NCBI RefSeq assembly: GCF_937874145.1
Contig: NZ_CALNBI010000197.1
Coordinates: 1-5,630 of the forward strand
Source of the DNA: an uncultured Chitinophaga sp.
Lineage (GTDB): Bacteria; Bacteroidota; Bacteroidia; Chitinophagales; Chitinophagaceae
Direction: 5' to 3'
DNA length: 5,630 nt
The translations under genes were made by a program, and so were the position numbers. A model generated the notes under the pieces. The model was not told the origin of the DNA. It saw only the letters and a program-made list of their open reading frames with translations, and searched no databases. The number at the start of each line of letters is the position of its first letter. The first letter of the stretch is position 1. Positions 5,630-5,630 of the stretch are shown here, in pieces.

Positions 5630-5630
5630 A

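Noticed and set aside
5180..5630. A genuine new LacI-fimbrial fusion system
   Set aside because: The fusion would place a secretion signal inside a cytosolic DNA-binding protein, it coincides with a composition shift, and it lies within 270 bases of the sequence end. A chimeric join explains all of this more simply.

Overview
The window looks like accessory catabolic DNA from a Bacteroidota, most likely Chitinophagaceae. This is inferred from protein style, from start codons preceded by A/T-rich stretches without a Shine-Dalgarno sequence, and from the pairing of a myo-inositol oxygenase with a vSGLT-like symporter. No rRNA or other phylogenetic marker is present. Five genes run leftward on the minus strand and one regulator is divergent on the plus strand at the right end. 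No RNA gene, CRISPR array, insertion sequence or convincing terminator is visible.

Right to left, positions 5066-4179 encode a complete myo-inositol oxygenase (MIOX) with all six di-iron ligands. It is followed after 34 nt by a 542-residue sodium/solute symporter of the SGLT/vSGLT type (4144-2516). After a 91-nt gap come three tightly packed genes: an N-acetylneuraminate lyase/DHDPS-superfamily enzyme (2424-1489), a proline racemase-family 4-hydroxyproline 2-epimerase (1492-488, overlapping the previous stop by 4 nt), and the N-terminal 159 codons of a DadA-like FAD amine oxidoreductase (478 to the left edge). These three match the trans-4-hydroxy-L-proline route: epimerisation to cis-4-hydroxy-D-proline, oxidation to 1-pyrroline-4-hydroxy-2-carboxylate, then deamination to 2-oxoglutarate semialdehyde. 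The final semialdehyde dehydrogenase is not in the window and would be expected beyond the left edge. MIOX and the symporter would import inositol (or a similar polyol or sugar) and oxidise it to D-glucuronate.

The 113-nt intergenic region at 5067-5179 holds a perfect 22-bp palindrome with a central CpG (5155-5176). It lies 3 nt upstream of the start of a LacI-family regulator (5180 onward). This suggests autoregulation and control of the divergent MIOX operon.

The regulator is not intact. After about 64-68 residues, exactly where the LacI DNA-binding domain and hinge end, the same open frame changes into the end of a signal peptide followed by the N-terminal half of a type 1 (FimA-like) fimbrial subunit. 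That family is proteobacterial, and GC content rises from about 65% to about 73% across the junction. I read this as a chimeric join (assembly artefact or concatenation) at or near positions 5366-5390, not as a real fusion protein. Sequence right of about 5385 should not be assigned to this organism without read-level support.
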